Source of the DNA: Dysgonomonas sp. BGC7
GTDB lineage: Bacteria > Bacteroidota > Bacteroidia > Bacteroidales > Dysgonomonadaceae
Assembly: GCF_001261735.1 (NCBI RefSeq)
Contig: NZ_CVRP01000017.1
Span: forward strand, 80,443-144,442
DNA: 64,000 nucleotides
Direction: 5' to 3'
Positions 58,292-63,690 of the stretch are shown in pieces. How positions within the stretch are numbered: the stretch's first letter is position 1; every line of letters begins with the position of its first letter. Below the pieces are notes generated by a model. The model saw only the letters and a program-made list of their open reading frames with translations. It did not search any database and was not told where the DNA came from. Position numbers and translations under genes: made by a program.

Positions 58292-58498
58292 CTAAAACAT
58301 TATAATTAATTTCCAATTTATACTTCTGTTTTCACACATCGGCATCCTATTTCCTCTAGAAACAGACATTGTAACAGTATCAGCTATCCCCAGAGCTTTC
58401 CAAACACCGCTTTTAGGACATTTATCACCTGTTCGGGTGTCATGCCCAAGCGTGGTTTCATCATAATTATTTTCTATTTGATTTGTTGTGAATATACG
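58292..58498 (-). pseudogene. Start-less ORF, likely decayed small Cys-containing protein
   Basis: An open frame between stop codons with no ATG, GTG or TTG. It overlaps the end of the truncated haemoglobin gene in another frame. It reads ...DETTLGHDTRTGDKCPKSGVW and ends ...RGNRMPMCENRSINWKL. The pattern G-x-x-CP-x-SG-x-W followed by KG/RG-N-RMP-x-C resembles a small secreted/cytosolic domain seen in bacterial proteins, with the first part probably lost by frameshift or deletion. Confidence 0.4.
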
Positions 58499-58856
58499 CT
58501 AATTTATCTTGGAATACATCTGCAATCTTATAGGCTCGGTTTTTAGCTTCGTTGGCAATTGGTCCTATGAAAAGGGTGTCTACAGTTTCTGTAAAGAGAG
58601 ATAGCCAACGATCAAAGTGTTCTTTATTTATTGGTAATTGTGCGTGTGGGGGAAATGGGAAACCATCATATACAGGATCTCCAAATAATCGACTTTGCCA
58701 GAATAAATATAGTTTTTCTAGATGTTCATTCCAATGATTTTGAATTACGTTGTTGAATATAGGGCCTATTAGGTCATCTTTTCTTACTCTGCCATAAAAT
58801 ATATTAACTATTTTCTTTATGTCATCGACATTCTCTATATCCTTAGTCGGTATCAT
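58467..58856 (-). CDS. Group III truncated haemoglobin
   Basis: 129 aa. TrHb3 features: FYGRVRKDDLIGPIFNNVI (B10 Tyr region), HWNEHLEKLYLFWQSRLFG, YDGFPFPPHAQLPINKEHFDRWLSLFTETVDTLF (proximal His F8 in EHFDRWL). Binds haem; roles in NO or oxygen handling are typical. Single gene. Confidence 0.93.
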   Translation of the reverse strand: MIPTKDIENVDDIKKIVNIFYGRVRKDDLIGPIFNNVIQNHWNEHLEKLYLFWQSRLFGDPVYDGFPFPPHAQLPINKEHFDRWLSLFTETVDTLFIGPIANEAKNRAYKIADVFQDKLAYIHNKSNRK

Positions 58857-58932
58857 AGTTGTTTATTCTTTAATAAGAAATCTTGTTATCAAAGATAGAT
58901 ATTTATCCTAGATGCAACTTTATAGTATATAA

Positions 58933-58955
58933 AAACCCGCGTTGTTAGCGGGTTT
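58933..58955 (-). terminator. Terminator after the gene at 59044
   Basis: AAACCCGC at 58933-58940 pairs with GCGGGTTT at 58948-58955; on the minus strand it is followed by TTTTTATAT. Confidence 0.75.
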
Positions 58956-59043
58956 AAAAGTAGCACAGCCGGGAATATGTAAAATGTATTATAATTAGTT
59001 GTTTACGTGTATTTGTCCGAAGATATGTGTTTGTTTATTGTAT

Positions 59044-59412
59044 TTACAATATATTTTCTGCATCCTTCCTACTGGTTAATTTAGATAATTCTTCCGGCAT
59101 TTCAAATCCGTGTTTATCATATATTTTTTGAAAGTACTCTATTATTTGTGGAATAGAAGAAAAATTTTCCTTAGAGTATCTTGTAAATAACATTATCTCG
59201 GTAATAAAGGCATCGTCTAACAGCTCTTTAGCTTTTCTCTTATCCCCTTTGAATAAAGCCCTCCTTACTTTCCACATATTATTGAAAAGACTGTTAATCT
59301 CGACTGCTTCTTTCATTTCTTTTACATGGTTTGTCATTCCCCATAATTTGAAAAAGAGAATAATCTGCAATACAGCAAAAACAGCTACAATAACACTGAT
59401 AACTAAATCCAT
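59044..59412 (-). CDS. Small membrane-anchored protein of unknown function
   Basis: 122 aa. One N-terminal membrane helix (about 3-24, LVISVIVAVFAVLQIILFFKLWGM), then a charged helical region (25-115) with KVRRALFKGDKRKAKELLDDAF. No family recognised. It lies next to the repressor gene at the left edge of the mobile region. Confidence 0.55.
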   Translation of the reverse strand: MDLVISVIVAVFAVLQIILFFKLWGMTNHVKEMKEAVEINSLFNNMWKVRRALFKGDKRKAKELLDDAFITEIMLFTRYSKENFSSIPQIIEYFQKIYDKHGFEMPEELSKLTSRKDAENIL

Positions 59413-59479
59413 AATAATAAAATTAAGAGTTAAAACTATTGTTAAATATAAATGTTAATCAATGTATAGCGGCACAGAG

Positions 59480-59950
59480 CTACTTCTTTATTGCTGGTGA
59501 CTTATTGCCGGCTAATTTAGTTGTGCCTTTGTCATCCGTATCAGTACCCCCCTTTACTAATTCGATAGAATTTGCAGCCAGTAGGCCTTTGAGGTGGCCT
59601 ATCTCCTGATTGAGACAACCTATCTCAATGTCTTTTTTCGATATAGCGAGTTTAAGATCGGTGATTTGTTCACGCAGCAAAGATATAATATCATTGTTGC
59701 CATAGCTTCCTTGCGGCTCGGAAACTTGCGCACTGTCGGATATGTTCTTTAACATGTTTCCTGAACCTGTAATTAACCATTCGATACTTAATTCAGGATA
59801 GGTTTCCGATATCTTCGCCAAATTTGGCGCACTCATACCATCTTTTATTTTACTTATGCTTGCTCTTCCTAAATTTGTTTTTTCTTCAAATTTAGTTTGC
59901 CCTATTCCCAAGTATTTGAGAAAGGCTAATAATCTTTCTTTAAAATTCAT
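59480..59950 (-). CDS. XRE-type repressor with C-terminal coiled coil
   Basis: 156 aa. N-terminal helix-turn-helix (FKERLLAFLKYLGIGQTKFEEKTNLGRASISKIKDGMSAPNLAKISETYPELSIEWLITGSG) as in phage CI-type regulators of Bacteroidetes; residues 85-130 are a probable coiled coil (DIISLLREQITDLKLAISKKDIEIGCLNQEIGHLKGLLA). It faces the plus-strand genes across a 64-base region with an operator-like sequence, so it is the likely repressor of the mobile element. Confidence 0.85.
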   Translation of the reverse strand: MNFKERLLAFLKYLGIGQTKFEEKTNLGRASISKIKDGMSAPNLAKISETYPELSIEWLITGSGNMLKNISDSAQVSEPQGSYGNNDIISLLREQITDLKLAISKKDIEIGCLNQEIGHLKGLLAANSIELVKGGTDTDDKGTTKLAGNKSPAIKK

Positions 59951-59953
59951 TTG

Positions 59954-59972
59954 TTACTGAAATAAATACGTA
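59954..59972 (+). promoter_or_regulatory. Operator-like repeat O1
   Basis: TACTGAAATAAATACGTA between the repressor gene and the small membrane protein gene. The same 18 bases recur at O3 (60833-60850) and, inverted, at O2 (60803-60820). A regulator binding site is the simplest explanation. Confidence 0.7.
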
Positions 59973-59980
59973 TATATTTG
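59973..59980 (+). promoter_or_regulatory. Promoter -7 element (TATATTTG) next to O1
   Basis: Perfect TAnnTTTG directly after operator-like O1; it would drive the small membrane protein gene at 60015. Repressor binding at O1 would cover the promoter's upstream part. Confidence 0.6.
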
Positions 59981-60014
59981 TGATTAATTATTCTAATTTT
60001 TAAAAGTAAGGTAT

Positions 60015-60221
60015 ATGAAAAACAAGAAATACACCTTCACAGAGTTTATGATCCTTTTTTATATCAATAGTATATTTTATCGTCTGGTCATGTATCTTGT
60101 AGAACAGATTACTCTTGATGTTTTTATTAGCGACATAATATTAATAACCACTTGTTGCATAGGGAACTCTATTGGTTTTTCATATATTATAAGAAAGAAT
60201 CATTTGCGTATAACCAACTAA
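60015..60221 (+). CDS. Small two-helix membrane protein
   Basis: 68 aa (MKNKKYTFTEFMILFYINSIFYRLVMYLVEQ...). Two hydrophobic stretches (about 10-30 and 38-56). Preceded by AGTAAGGT as a weak ribosome-binding site and by the O1 promoter. No family recognised. Confidence 0.55.
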   Translation: MKNKKYTFTEFMILFYINSIFYRLVMYLVEQITLDVFISDIILITTCCIGNSIGFSYIIRKNHLRITN

Positions 60222-60308
60222 TAATTCTTCTTTCCAAGCCATTGTTTAAATTATGAATTTATTGAAATAGATGTTTTTATATAATTATTTGTTAAAAATT
60301 AATTGATT

Positions 60309-60443
60309 ATGGACGAAAAACAAATTAAAGACATATTGAATATGTTAGATAAGGTAGTGTCTAGTGCTGATTTTAAATCTACAGTAGCGTTGGCTATTTC
60401 GGGTCTTTGTCTTGTTGCGGTTATTAAGATGCTATTAAGCTAG
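60309..60443 (+). CDS. Very small membrane protein
   Basis: 44 aa: an acidic N-terminal helix (MDEKQIKDILNMLDKVV) and a membrane helix (VALAISGLCLVAVIKMLL). Its end overlaps the 3' end of the minus-strand gene at 60435-60749 by 9 bases. Short, so coding status is not certain. Confidence 0.45.
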   Translation: MDEKQIKDILNMLDKVVSSADFKSTVALAISGLCLVAVIKMLLS

Positions 60444-60749
60444 AGACCATAACAGCAGGCCGGCAAATACGATTAAAACTCCCCATCCTATAATCAATAT
60501 AAAAATATGAATAGCGGTAAGGATGGGGACTTTGCCTTGATAATACCCGTGACCTTCTTCTATTCTCACATTCTTACGTGCAGCTATATATGTCAGTCCT
60601 ATAGTCGCAGCTCCAAGTCCCAGCCCAAATATGTGTCTTGGATCAACAAAGGTGATGTTGAAAGCAAAACTAGACGCAACTAAAGCAATACCGAACAACA
60701 GCATAATCGTATACCAATTATATAGTCTCAGATCTTTCAAAAATTCCAT
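60435..60749 (-). CDS. Membrane protein of unknown function
   Basis: 104 aa from the ATG at 60747-60749, chosen because GGGGTGG lies just before it; a GTG two codons upstream is the alternative. Three membrane helices (about 14-34, 40-58 and 78-100). No family recognised. It is the only minus-strand gene inside the plus-strand run of the mobile region. Confidence 0.6.
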   Translation of the reverse strand: MEFLKDLRLYNWYTIMLLFGIALVASSFAFNITFVDPRHIFGLGLGAATIGLTYIAARKNVRIEEGHGYYQGKVPILTAIHIFILIIGWGVLIVFAGLLLWSLA

Positions 60750-60802
60750 ATCCACCCCGTATTTTAAGTTAAAAACACCCTGTGTTCATAAATAATGTTA
60801 AC

Positions 60803-60820
60803 TACGTATTTATTTCAGTA
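60803..60820 (-). promoter_or_regulatory. Operator-like repeat O2 (inverted)
   Basis: Exact reverse complement of O1/O3 core. With O3 it forms an 18-base inverted repeat separated by 12 bases, suggesting cooperative regulator binding. Confidence 0.7.
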
Positions 60821-60831
60821 CAAAAGCTTGT

Positions 60832-60850
60832 TTACTGAAATAAATACGTA
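60832..60850 (+). promoter_or_regulatory. Operator-like repeat O3
   Basis: Same 19 bases as 59954-59972. It lies immediately before a near-consensus -7 element. Confidence 0.7.
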
Positions 60851-60858
60851 CATATTTG
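60851..60858 (+). promoter_or_regulatory. Promoter -7 element (CATATTTG) next to O3
   Basis: 7 of 8 to TAnnTTTG, adjacent to O3, 40 bases before the ATG of the small protein at 60898. Confidence 0.5.
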
Positions 60859-60897
60859 TAATCGTAATTACAATACGAATAACAAATATAATTAAAT

Positions 60898-61110
60898 ATG
60901 AGTACAGTAAAAGCAGAAAAGATTCAAAAAACATCGTGGGCAGATACTATTCAGCGCATGGTTGTGGGCTCGGTATTGGAATGCACATTGTATGAACGTT
61001 TGTTAGCGGCTCCGCGTATCACTGAATTTAAGAAGAAGAATCCAGATGCAAAATTTAGCCGATGGGAGAAGAGAGAAGAGGACTTATATATAGTAACGCG
61101 CCTAAAATAG
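60898..61110 (+). CDS. Small protein of unknown function
   Basis: 70 aa, mostly helical and basic (MSTVKAEKIQKTSWADTIQRMVVG ... FKKKNPDAKFSRWEKREEDLYIVTRLK). No family recognised. Only 6 bases separate it from the HTH gene that follows, so they are probably co-transcribed from the O2/O3 promoter. Confidence 0.6.
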   Translation: MSTVKAEKIQKTSWADTIQRMVVGSVLECTLYERLLAAPRITEFKKKNPDAKFSRWEKREEDLYIVTRLK

Positions 61111-61116
61111 GAAGTC

Positions 61117-61305
61117 ATGAATACTTTGCTGACGAATAAAGACATTATGCGGATATTTTCTATTTCGGACGAAACTATTCCGCGATTAAGGCGATCGGGT
61201 TTGCAATATATGAAGATAGGCTCGGAGTATCGTTACAAAAAGGAATGGATAGAAGACTACATCGATAAGAAATCTTCATTATCGCTAATCGGCAATAAAA
61301 TTTAG
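61117..61305 (+). CDS. Excisionase/MerR-type helix-turn-helix protein
   Basis: 62 aa. A winged HTH of the HTH_17 type: LLTNKDIMRIFSISDETIPRLRRSGLQYMKIGSEYRYKKEWIEDYI. Typical of small DNA-binding proteins in phages and integrative elements, such as excisionase-like regulators. Confidence 0.75.
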   Translation: MNTLLTNKDIMRIFSISDETIPRLRRSGLQYMKIGSEYRYKKEWIEDYIDKKSSLSLIGNKI

Positions 61306-61330
61306 TTACTAACACCCTAATAATAACTAT

Positions 61331-61504
61331 ATGAAAAAGAGAACATGTAAGCACATACAGATAATTGTAGCGCTGATCGTTGTATTGGCCGGCTGTATGT
61401 ATGTAAGCAAAAAGGAAGCGGACTATGCTAAGCGTTTGCAGGAAGCTGAGGTTATCAGGTATGTAATATATGACGGCGAACTAATAGCAATACCTGTAGA
61501 ATGA
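61331..61504 (+). CDS. Small lipoprotein
   Basis: 57 aa. Lipoprotein-type N-terminus with lipobox (VLAGC) and a short charged tail (KKEADYAKRLQEAEVIRYVIYDGELIAIPVE). In phages this position often carries a spanin-like or lysis-related lipoprotein, but no such assignment is made. Confidence 0.5.
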   Translation: MKKRTCKHIQIIVALIVVLAGCMYVSKKEADYAKRLQEAEVIRYVIYDGELIAIPVE

Positions 61505-61614
61505 TGGAAACAATGCTTTATATAATCGACATCATGGTGATAGTGTCTGCTTTATGTTGTTGTTTGGGTGTTATGGGCTCGGAAGAGGTTGATCCCGATG
61601 ATGAAATGTTTTGA
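61504..61614 (+). CDS. Very small membrane protein
   Basis: 36 aa: METMLYIIDIMVIVSALCCCLGVMGSEEVDPDDEMF, one membrane helix. Its ATG overlaps the previous stop (ATGA overlap), and the next gene starts 3 bases after its stop, which supports translation coupling. Confidence 0.4.
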   Translation: METMLYIIDIMVIVSALCCCLGVMGSEEVDPDDEMF

Positions 61615-61617
61615 CTT

Positions 61618-61848
61618 ATGCCAATAGCAACATATATGGGAGTTTTGAGAGATAGTCTTATATCAGCGGGGTTAGACTCGGAAGTGAAATTTCAGGGATT
61701 GGATATAAGAGTTGAGGTATCGGTAGACGGTTGTACCGGCTGCATATTTGAAACGATAGAGAAGGCGAACGGATGTAATCTGAAAGAGGCCTGTTTCGCA
61801 CACATGCGCAAAGATAGCGAGTCTGTAATATTCACGAATAAACAATAA
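61618..61848 (+). CDS. Small Cys-rich protein, probable zinc-binding phage protein
   Basis: 76 aa. Cys pattern CTGC...C...C (DGCTGCIFETIEKANGCNLKEACFAHMRKDSESVIF) as in many small phage proteins. Likely a zinc-stabilised fold; function unknown. Confidence 0.65.
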   Translation: MPIATYMGVLRDSLISAGLDSEVKFQGLDIRVEVSVDGCTGCIFETIEKANGCNLKEACFAHMRKDSESVIFTNKQ

Positions 61849-61853
61849 TATCC

Positions 61854-62249
61854 ATGACATACGAAGAATTGAAAGAGCAGCACAATAGCCAGAGTAAAAG
61901 ATCTAACCCGAAGCATGAAGAATCGAAGTTGCAACGCTCATGTGTGACATGGTTTAGGTTACAGTATCCGGAATACGTATTATTTGCAGTACCCAATGGA
62001 GGTTATAGAAATGTGAAAGAGGCTGCTATAATGAAGGCTGAGGGCGTTCTTGCGGGTGTTGCCGACTTGTTTTTGATGCTTCCGCGCAAAGGCTATTCGG
62101 GCATGTTCATAGAGATGAAGTACGGATTGGGAAAACAAAGCAACGAACAAATAAAATTTCAGACGAATAGCGAAGAGCAGGGATATAAGTATGTCGTTGC
62201 AAATAGTCTGGAGGGCTTTATGTCGGAAATGAATTCATATATCCGATAA
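61854..62249 (+). CDS. VRR-NUC domain nuclease
   Basis: 131 aa. PD-(D/E)XK-type VRR-NUC: KHEESKLQRSCVTWFRLQYPEYVLFAVPNGGYRNVKEAAIMKAEGVLAGVADLFLMLPRKGYSGMFIEMKYGLGKQSNEQIKF with active-site D (GVADLFL), E and K (IEMK) and Q. A stand-alone nuclease common in bacteriophages, probably for recombination or junction resolution. Confidence 0.9.
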   Translation: MTYEELKEQHNSQSKRSNPKHEESKLQRSCVTWFRLQYPEYVLFAVPNGGYRNVKEAAIMKAEGVLAGVADLFLMLPRKGYSGMFIEMKYGLGKQSNEQIKFQTNSEEQGYKYVVANSLEGFMSEMNSYIR

Positions 62250-62260
62250 ACTAAAAATAT

Positions 62261-62316
62261 AAAAGCTACATCAGATAACTAATAACATCTGATACAGAAT
62301 CAATAGTGTAGCTTTT
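62261..62316 (+). terminator. Branched terminator-like structure after the VRR-NUC gene
   Basis: AAAAGCTAC (62261-62269) pairs with GTAGCTTTT (62308-62316) and inside it ATCAGAT (62270-62276) pairs with ATCTGAT (62287-62293). T-run at the 3' end. Confidence 0.65.
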
Positions 62317-62318
62317 AG

Positions 62319-62334
62319 CCCCACAGCGGTGGGG
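62319..62334 (+). ncRNA. Hairpin 5' of the tRNA-like RNA
   Basis: CCCCAC (62319-62324) pairs perfectly with GTGGGG (62329-62334) around AGCG. It lies 5 bases before the acceptor stem of the tRNA-like RNA and may be part of the same transcript. Confidence 0.5.
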
Positions 62335-62339
62335 TAAAC

Positions 62340-62466
62340 GAGGGGTTGGCGCAATGGTAGACGCAGCCTTACCATATTAGGTGACGGTTCGCTTTAATGA
62401 GTAACGTTTAGAGTTGAAGCGATTTGAAATAGTAAACGTATGCGGGTTCGATTCCCGCACTCCTCA
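62340..62466 (+). ncRNA. tRNA-like RNA with a predicted H-type pseudoknot in place of the variable arm
   Basis: A 7-bp acceptor stem (GAGGGGT with ACTCCTC), a class II (Leu-like) D-arm GCGCAATGGTAGACGC and a perfect T-arm (GCGGG-TTCGATT-CCCGC) are all present. The anticodon arm at 62366-62382 is weak (one T-T mismatch, position 33 is C) and would read CAT. Between it and the T-arm lie about 59 bases. In these, 62389-62397 pair with 62414-62422 (9 bp) and 62404-62410 pair with 62433-62439 (7 bp) in the order needed for an H-type pseudoknot. CCA is not encoded. It may be a degenerate tRNA or a structured regulatory RNA. It lies between the VRR-NUC gene and the first DGR target. Confidence 0.6.
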
Positions 62467-62736
62467 CATAACATTCAATTTTAACCCATATAAAACAATG
62501 AATCATGACAACAAAGAAAATTAAGATCACCGATCAGATCAAGTCTTACGAAGACGCATGTAAGTATAACGGCGAAGAGCCTATCGATGAAGCAAAACTA
62601 CTCGAAGCAGGTATTACACCCCGGCAAATAGCAGGCATAAAGCTGGAGAAAATCACACTGGCCCTCAATGAAGGTAAACCGACTGACATCTACAACGGCA
62701 AACATAGATACTTTCCTGTGTTTTGGTCATACAAAG

Positions 62737-62811
62737 GTCCTTCTGCGTTCGCTTTCCAGGCACTCGGATTACGATGACTCGGATGCGAGCGCGGGTTCGG
62801 GTTCCCGCCTC
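62737..62811 (+). repeat. DGR variable repeat VR1 (75 nt)
   Basis: Invariant 21-base left and right arms, identical in VR1-VR3 where visible, flank a core of 33 bases (32 in the other copies). Neither arm contains an A. The core differs from VR2/VR3 only at positions compatible with template adenines. Confidence 0.9.
62758..62758 (+). other. Extra A that frameshifts target gene 1
   Basis: The only base of VR1 that has no counterpart in VR2 and VR3. It lies between the left arm and the first core bases and shifts the frame. Confidence 0.75.
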
Positions 62812-62904
62812 TCGTACCACGAAGAAGCGATATCCGATTACTCCGGAGAACAGTTTACCGAACTGTGGAAAGAATATTTATCATAACCAAATATACCTGT
62901 AAGT

Positions 62905-63378
62905 ATGAACCAAAAAGAATTAGAAACAAAGATCAGAGGTTTGTATAAATCGTCTGACGAAGTAAAATCCGCTTTAGAATCTGAATTCGGTAAAGAGTTC
63001 TTTACTCTGGATATATCGGAACGGATAAACGGATGGGAAGATATGATGGAAGAAACCGGACGCCCTGATGCTCCTGTATTTGTAGACCTACCTGAAGACC
63101 TGCGAGACCATTTCCGGAAGTACTACCGTGTCGTCATTATGAACGAAGCCTACAACGAAGGAGAAAGGATGGATATCTATGACAGTAGTAAGGCTCGTCA
63201 CTATCCCTATTTCCTTACAAATGGTAGTCCTTCTGCGTTCGCTTTCCGGGGCTCGATTTTCGATAGCACGAATGCGCACGCGGGTTCGGGTTCCCGCCTC
63301 GCCTTAAAAAGCGCAAAGCGGGTTGAGATTGCTGCAACCAAACATCCGGAGATATACAGAGAATGGCTTGAGTCATGA
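62905..63378 (+). CDS. DGR target protein 2 (variable C-terminal region)
   Basis: 157 aa. A unique N-terminus (MNQKELETKIRGLYKSSDEVKSALESEFGKEFFTLDIS...) followed by RHYPYFLTNGSPSAFAF, the variable segment RGSIFDSTNAHA and then AGSGSRLALKSAKRVEIAATKHPEIYREWLES. No signal peptide. The variable residues would be on the surface of a C-type-lectin- or phage-tail-type binding domain in other DGR systems; the fold here is not proven. Intact in frame. Confidence 0.85.
   Translation: MNQKELETKIRGLYKSSDEVKSALESEFGKEFFTLDISERINGWEDMMEETGRPDAPVFVDLPEDLRDHFRKYYRVVIMNEAYNEGERMDIYDSSKARHYPYFLTNGSPSAFAFRGSIFDSTNAHAGSGSRLALKSAKRVEIAATKHPEIYREWLES
63227..63300 (+). repeat. DGR variable repeat VR2 (74 nt)
   Basis: Identical 21-base arms to VR1; the core gives residues RGSIFDSTNAHA in frame with target gene 2. 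Confidence 0.92.
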
Positions 63379-63404
63379 ATGACTAAATGGTAATCTGGAA
63401 GGCT

Positions 63405-63668
63405 ATGAATATAATAGGTAACAATATCAGGACTCAAATGAAACTCAATGGGCTATCCCTTGCGGATCTAGCTGATAAGTTGGAAAATATAGTAAGTCGA
63501 CAAGCATTGCATCGATACGTGAAAGGAGAAGTAATACCTGATAATGTAATGATAGAAAAGTTATCCAAGGTCTTCAATGTTCATATAAATAAATTAATAC
63601 AAGCTCCATCCGATCGGGTGAAGGTTGAATTAGGAGAAATCAGATATTTTAAATTCAGAAGCTATTAA
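63405..63668 (+). CDS. XRE helix-turn-helix protein, probably the truncated N-terminus of an XRE-ImmA fusion
   Basis: 87 aa from the ATG at 63405 (MNIIGNNIRTQMKLNGLSLADLADKL). HTH: SLADLADKLENIVSRQALHRYVKGEVIPDNVMIEKLSKVFNVHI. The end VELGEIRYFKFRSY matches the stretch that joins the HTH to an ImmA/IrrE zinc-peptidase domain in phage-type fusions, where about 250 more residues are expected. A stop ends it. It sits between targets 2 and 3. Confidence 0.65.
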   Translation: MNIIGNNIRTQMKLNGLSLADLADKLENIVSRQALHRYVKGEVIPDNVMIEKLSKVFNVHINKLIQAPSDRVKVELGEIRYFKFRSY

Positions 63669-63690
63669 TTAAAACAATACAACAAATCAA

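Larger units (their letters stand above)
62505..62886 (+). pseudogene. DGR target gene 1, broken by a 1-base insertion in its variable repeat
   Basis: The frame from ATG 62505 encodes 90 aa and stops at 62777 inside the variable repeat. Removing the A at 62758 restores reading to 62886 (about 126 aa), giving ...HRYFPVFWSYKGPSAFAFRHSDYDDSDASAGSGSRLSYHEEAISDYSGEQFTELWKEYLS. The N-terminal half (SYEDACKYNGEEP...IKLEKITLALNEGK) is of a type widespread in phage proteins with a C-terminal GSRL region. The insertion could be real or a sequencing error. It is the first of three tandem targets. Confidence 0.85.

Noticed and set aside
62340..62466. tmRNA
   Set aside because: It has a D-arm and an anticodon-like hairpin and is too short, with no tag-coding frame.
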